From positions 14,384,001 to 14,448,000 of the forward strand of contig CAVNZM010000002.1 in the NCBI GenBank assembly GCA_963693365.1: a stretch of DNA of 64,000 nt. Reading direction: 5' to 3'. Source of the stretch: Amoebidium appalachense. Lineage: Eukaryota > Ichthyosporea. The translations under genes were made by a program, and so were the position numbers. Below are positions 61,577 to 64,000 of the stretch, piece after piece; positions within the stretch are counted from its first letter, which is position 1, and every line of letters begins with the position of its first letter. The notes under the pieces are model-generated. The model had not been told where the DNA came from. It made no database searches and was given only the letters and a program-made list of their open reading frames with translations.

Positions 61577-62296
61577 TGGGTGGGTGGGTGGGGGGGGGGG
61601 GGGGGGGGGGGGGGAGGGGGGGGGGGGTGGGGAGGGGGGGGGGGGGGGCGGGGGGATGCATGCATGCATAAAAAGGATATGCATATGGATCATATGCACC
61701 ATTACGTACGTGTGAGTCGTGACAAGTCTGCAGTGCACGTGTGGCCGGCCCCGGCCTCGATTGGAGCGGGGGGTGGGGGGGGGGGGGGGGGGGGGGGGGG
61801 GGGAGGAATAACTTGTATGCATGCATGAAAAAGAGTATGTGTGCACGAACCAGAAGGCCAAAGGCTGGGGCCCCCGGGGGGGGGGGGGGGGGGGGGGGGG
61901 GGAGGGGGGGGGGGGGGGGACTCAAGGCACGGGACGGTCTTGCCATTACAATGAAATTTTATCCTTGCTCACGTCGACTACTTATCTTCTACTACATATA
62001 CATGACTTTTTATCAGCCTGACTTTGCTCTCGTTCACAACCTTGATCTTAGCCTATTTGCTGTGGTATCCCTGGCCACAAACATATATAATATATCCCTA
62101 AACCCACGGGATACCTAAATCTATCCTGAGCGCTCGACCGGGATATATCCACCCCCTGTGGATAGATTGGAAATCCCGCCCCTCCCTAAATATCATTTGG
62201 AACTATCCCAAAACTGCCTAAATATCCGGATATATCCCATATCCCGAGGACCCCTAAATATCCTGTGGAGATGCGGGATTTTTTTACATAGGCTTA
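61212..62296. mobile_element. Non-autonomous DNA transposon with 8-bp target duplication (hAT-like)
   Basis: The left end TAAGCCTATGTAAA (61212-61225) and right end TTTACATAGGCTTA (62283-62296) are perfect 14-bp inverted repeats. They are flanked by an exact 8-bp direct repeat GCGGTGAT (61204-61211 and 62297-62304). An 8-bp duplication is the hallmark of hAT transposases, and the TAAGC tip is close to the hAT YARNG pattern. The 1085-bp interior has no transposase. It carries CCTAAATATC seven times (61243, 61287, 61331, 61403, 62185, 62217, 62253) in the outer parts, plus a (TG)n array (61490-61574) and G runs in the middle. Confidence 0.85.
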
Positions 62297-62304
62297 GCGG
62301 TGAT

Positions 62305-62739
62305 ATTCCATGGCATGTGTGGAATGTGGAGCTTTGTATGTGAATTTCCGGCTTATGGATCCCCCAAAACTCATATGTGTGGGGCGAGTCGCCGATGTGT
62401 GTAACAGCGGATTTACGATTTTCCAGTTTGGACATTTAGGCCACGTGAAAATCCGTTACAGACATAGGATTGTATGTGGTCCTACATGTAGTAAAAATCA
62501 AAGAATTCATACTAAATATGGGTATTTTGGTATAACGAGGCTTCATTTTCCGTAGCTACTAGCTACATACAGCTACACACATGGAAACGGGGTCTAAAAT
62601 TCCCGGGAGCGCAGCAGGGCAGGAAATTACGCTGTTTTCGGAATTAAATATACCGTTAATTTTTTGAAAATACCAGTAAAGCCTGGGACTTTGTTCCACC
62701 TGACCGTGGAGGAAGTATACTGTAAGTACATGAGTAGAG

Positions 62740-62795
<56 letters not shown>

Positions 62796-64000
62796 ACACA
62801 CGCACACACACTGGCCAAGCGCCCGCCCAAAGCTGGAGCTGTCGGGTTTTTCCTGAAAAACACTGGAACTTGCAATAAAGCAAAAAGTTATCTCGCTACT
62901 GCATTATATCTCATGACCAGGCATGCCGTACAAGGTATTTTTCAAAATGCAAGTACTGCTATCCACTCAATATCAAATCTGGTCTGCTTTGTGGGCTTGT
63001 TGTATTTTATGTTGCATTTATGTTGCATTCAATCCACAAATTTTCAGAGATAAAGTTCAACAGATGGCCCATCTGGCGCCGGATAGGTATACATATATCG
63101 ATAGATACAGGGAAGTAAATATCTCCAGACAAAAATGGGCGGCGATCCGCCAGGTAGCAAAATACAGTAATCCTAAAGTGTAATTTCTAGCCCTGGAGCG
63201 ACGGTACGGACATTAGATCGCCCCCCCACAAAGAAGTGTTGGGGGATCCAGCTTAGAGACTTTCAACCAATCATAATCCAAAAAACTTAACTTTGTTTAG
63301 TCACGTTTTTATCCGTGAAATGCCATGAACTGCAATCAGTTCCATTCAATATGCCACTCCGGCCAATCTGATCATGAGGATGACGAACAGGCGGCTCAGT
63401 CATATACTGCGCTGATACCGCAAGTGGCTCATACATATAGGGCATATACATGTATGATGTGCCCCGCCACATCATTAAGAAAGCTAAACGTAAAAACAGG
63501 AAATTTACGCTTTCTCGGAAAAAACGTTGTGGTTTTGCAACCCGTGGATGGAAACATACTTGGATGCATTTGAACATGGATAATGTAACAGATAATTTTT
63601 TTAAATACTTGAGAAGGAGCTTTCTATAGAAGTCTATTGGTTGCAATCTGAACAATGCTGTGGGGTATTGGAGTTATAAACATATGACCCAAAACCAATC
63701 ATCGTTCTATATTAATTTGTTTCCAAGTTTTGCGACCTTGGCTGACTAAAATAAGCCATTCGTATAGGGCTCACTTGGATTCCCTATCACCGGGAAAAGC
63801 CCAAACACAGGAAGCATTCCATCACCGTCTTGGCAGGGGTTTGTGGGTCTGTTGAAAATAATATTATTTTTTCTTTTGACTGTAAAGTAATATTCGTGTG
63901 ATTCAAAATTGGTTTGCTCATTTCCAGCCTGCAAAAAAGATACTTGTTTTAAAACTACCACCTAAAACATATAAATGTTAATATATAACAAACAAAAAAA
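62305..64000. other. AT-rich terminal region, no gene recognised
   Basis: Mostly unique AT-rich sequence. One C run followed by (CA)n lies at 62744-62808. Short ORFs have no recognisable motif or splice context. Confidence 0.5.

Overview
This is a nuclear contig from a eukaryote. The genes are split by many GT-AG introns, and the non-coding DNA is packed with poly-C/poly-G runs, (CA)n/(TG)n arrays and minisatellites. Three conserved single-copy-type genes can be rebuilt exon by exon with matching splice phases at every junction: DIS3L2 (minus strand, 18 exons, 1455 codons), TAF12 (plus, 9 exons, 320 codons) and methionine aminopeptidase 2 (plus, 15 exons, 473 codons). High intron density, an animal-like MetAP2 and a BEN-like domain gene fit an animal relative or another intron-rich protist. 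The species cannot be named from the sequence. No bacterial operon, CRISPR array, rRNA or convincing tRNA is present.

Layout. 1-1110: an AT-rich stretch that looks like mitochondrial DNA inserted in the nucleus, followed by the last exon of an unknown gene. 2103-5851: a decayed Ty1/copia retrotransposon on the minus strand, with both LTRs but no integrase core. 5852-7032: microsatellites. 7033-23338: DIS3L2. 23339-24144: compact divergent promoter. 24145-32242: TAF12. 34783-36231: a frameshifted F-box/leucine-rich-like pseudogene. 36232-39739: mostly simple repeats. 39740-40079: MetAP2 promoter. 40080-54138: MetAP2. 54139-57428: sparse, with a GC-rich island. 57429-59862: 3' part of a BEN-like gene (minus). 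60367-60715: small frameshifted ORF. 61212-62296: a non-autonomous DNA transposon with perfect 14-bp inverted ends and a perfect 8-bp target duplication. 62305-64000: AT-rich, nothing recognised.

The genes do not form a pathway. DIS3L2 degrades uridylated RNA, TAF12 is a TFIID/SAGA histone-fold subunit, and MetAP2 removes initiator methionine. The unusual biology is in the introns. In sense orientation a poly-C run often begins within about 5-35 nt of the 5' splice site, and a (CA)n array often runs straight into the 3' splice site. A 43-44 bp minisatellite has amplified a real splice donor about elevenfold. A family of short repeats bounded by poly-C sits only in introns, all copies in one orientation, and one copy supplies the pyrimidine tract of a MetAP2 exon.
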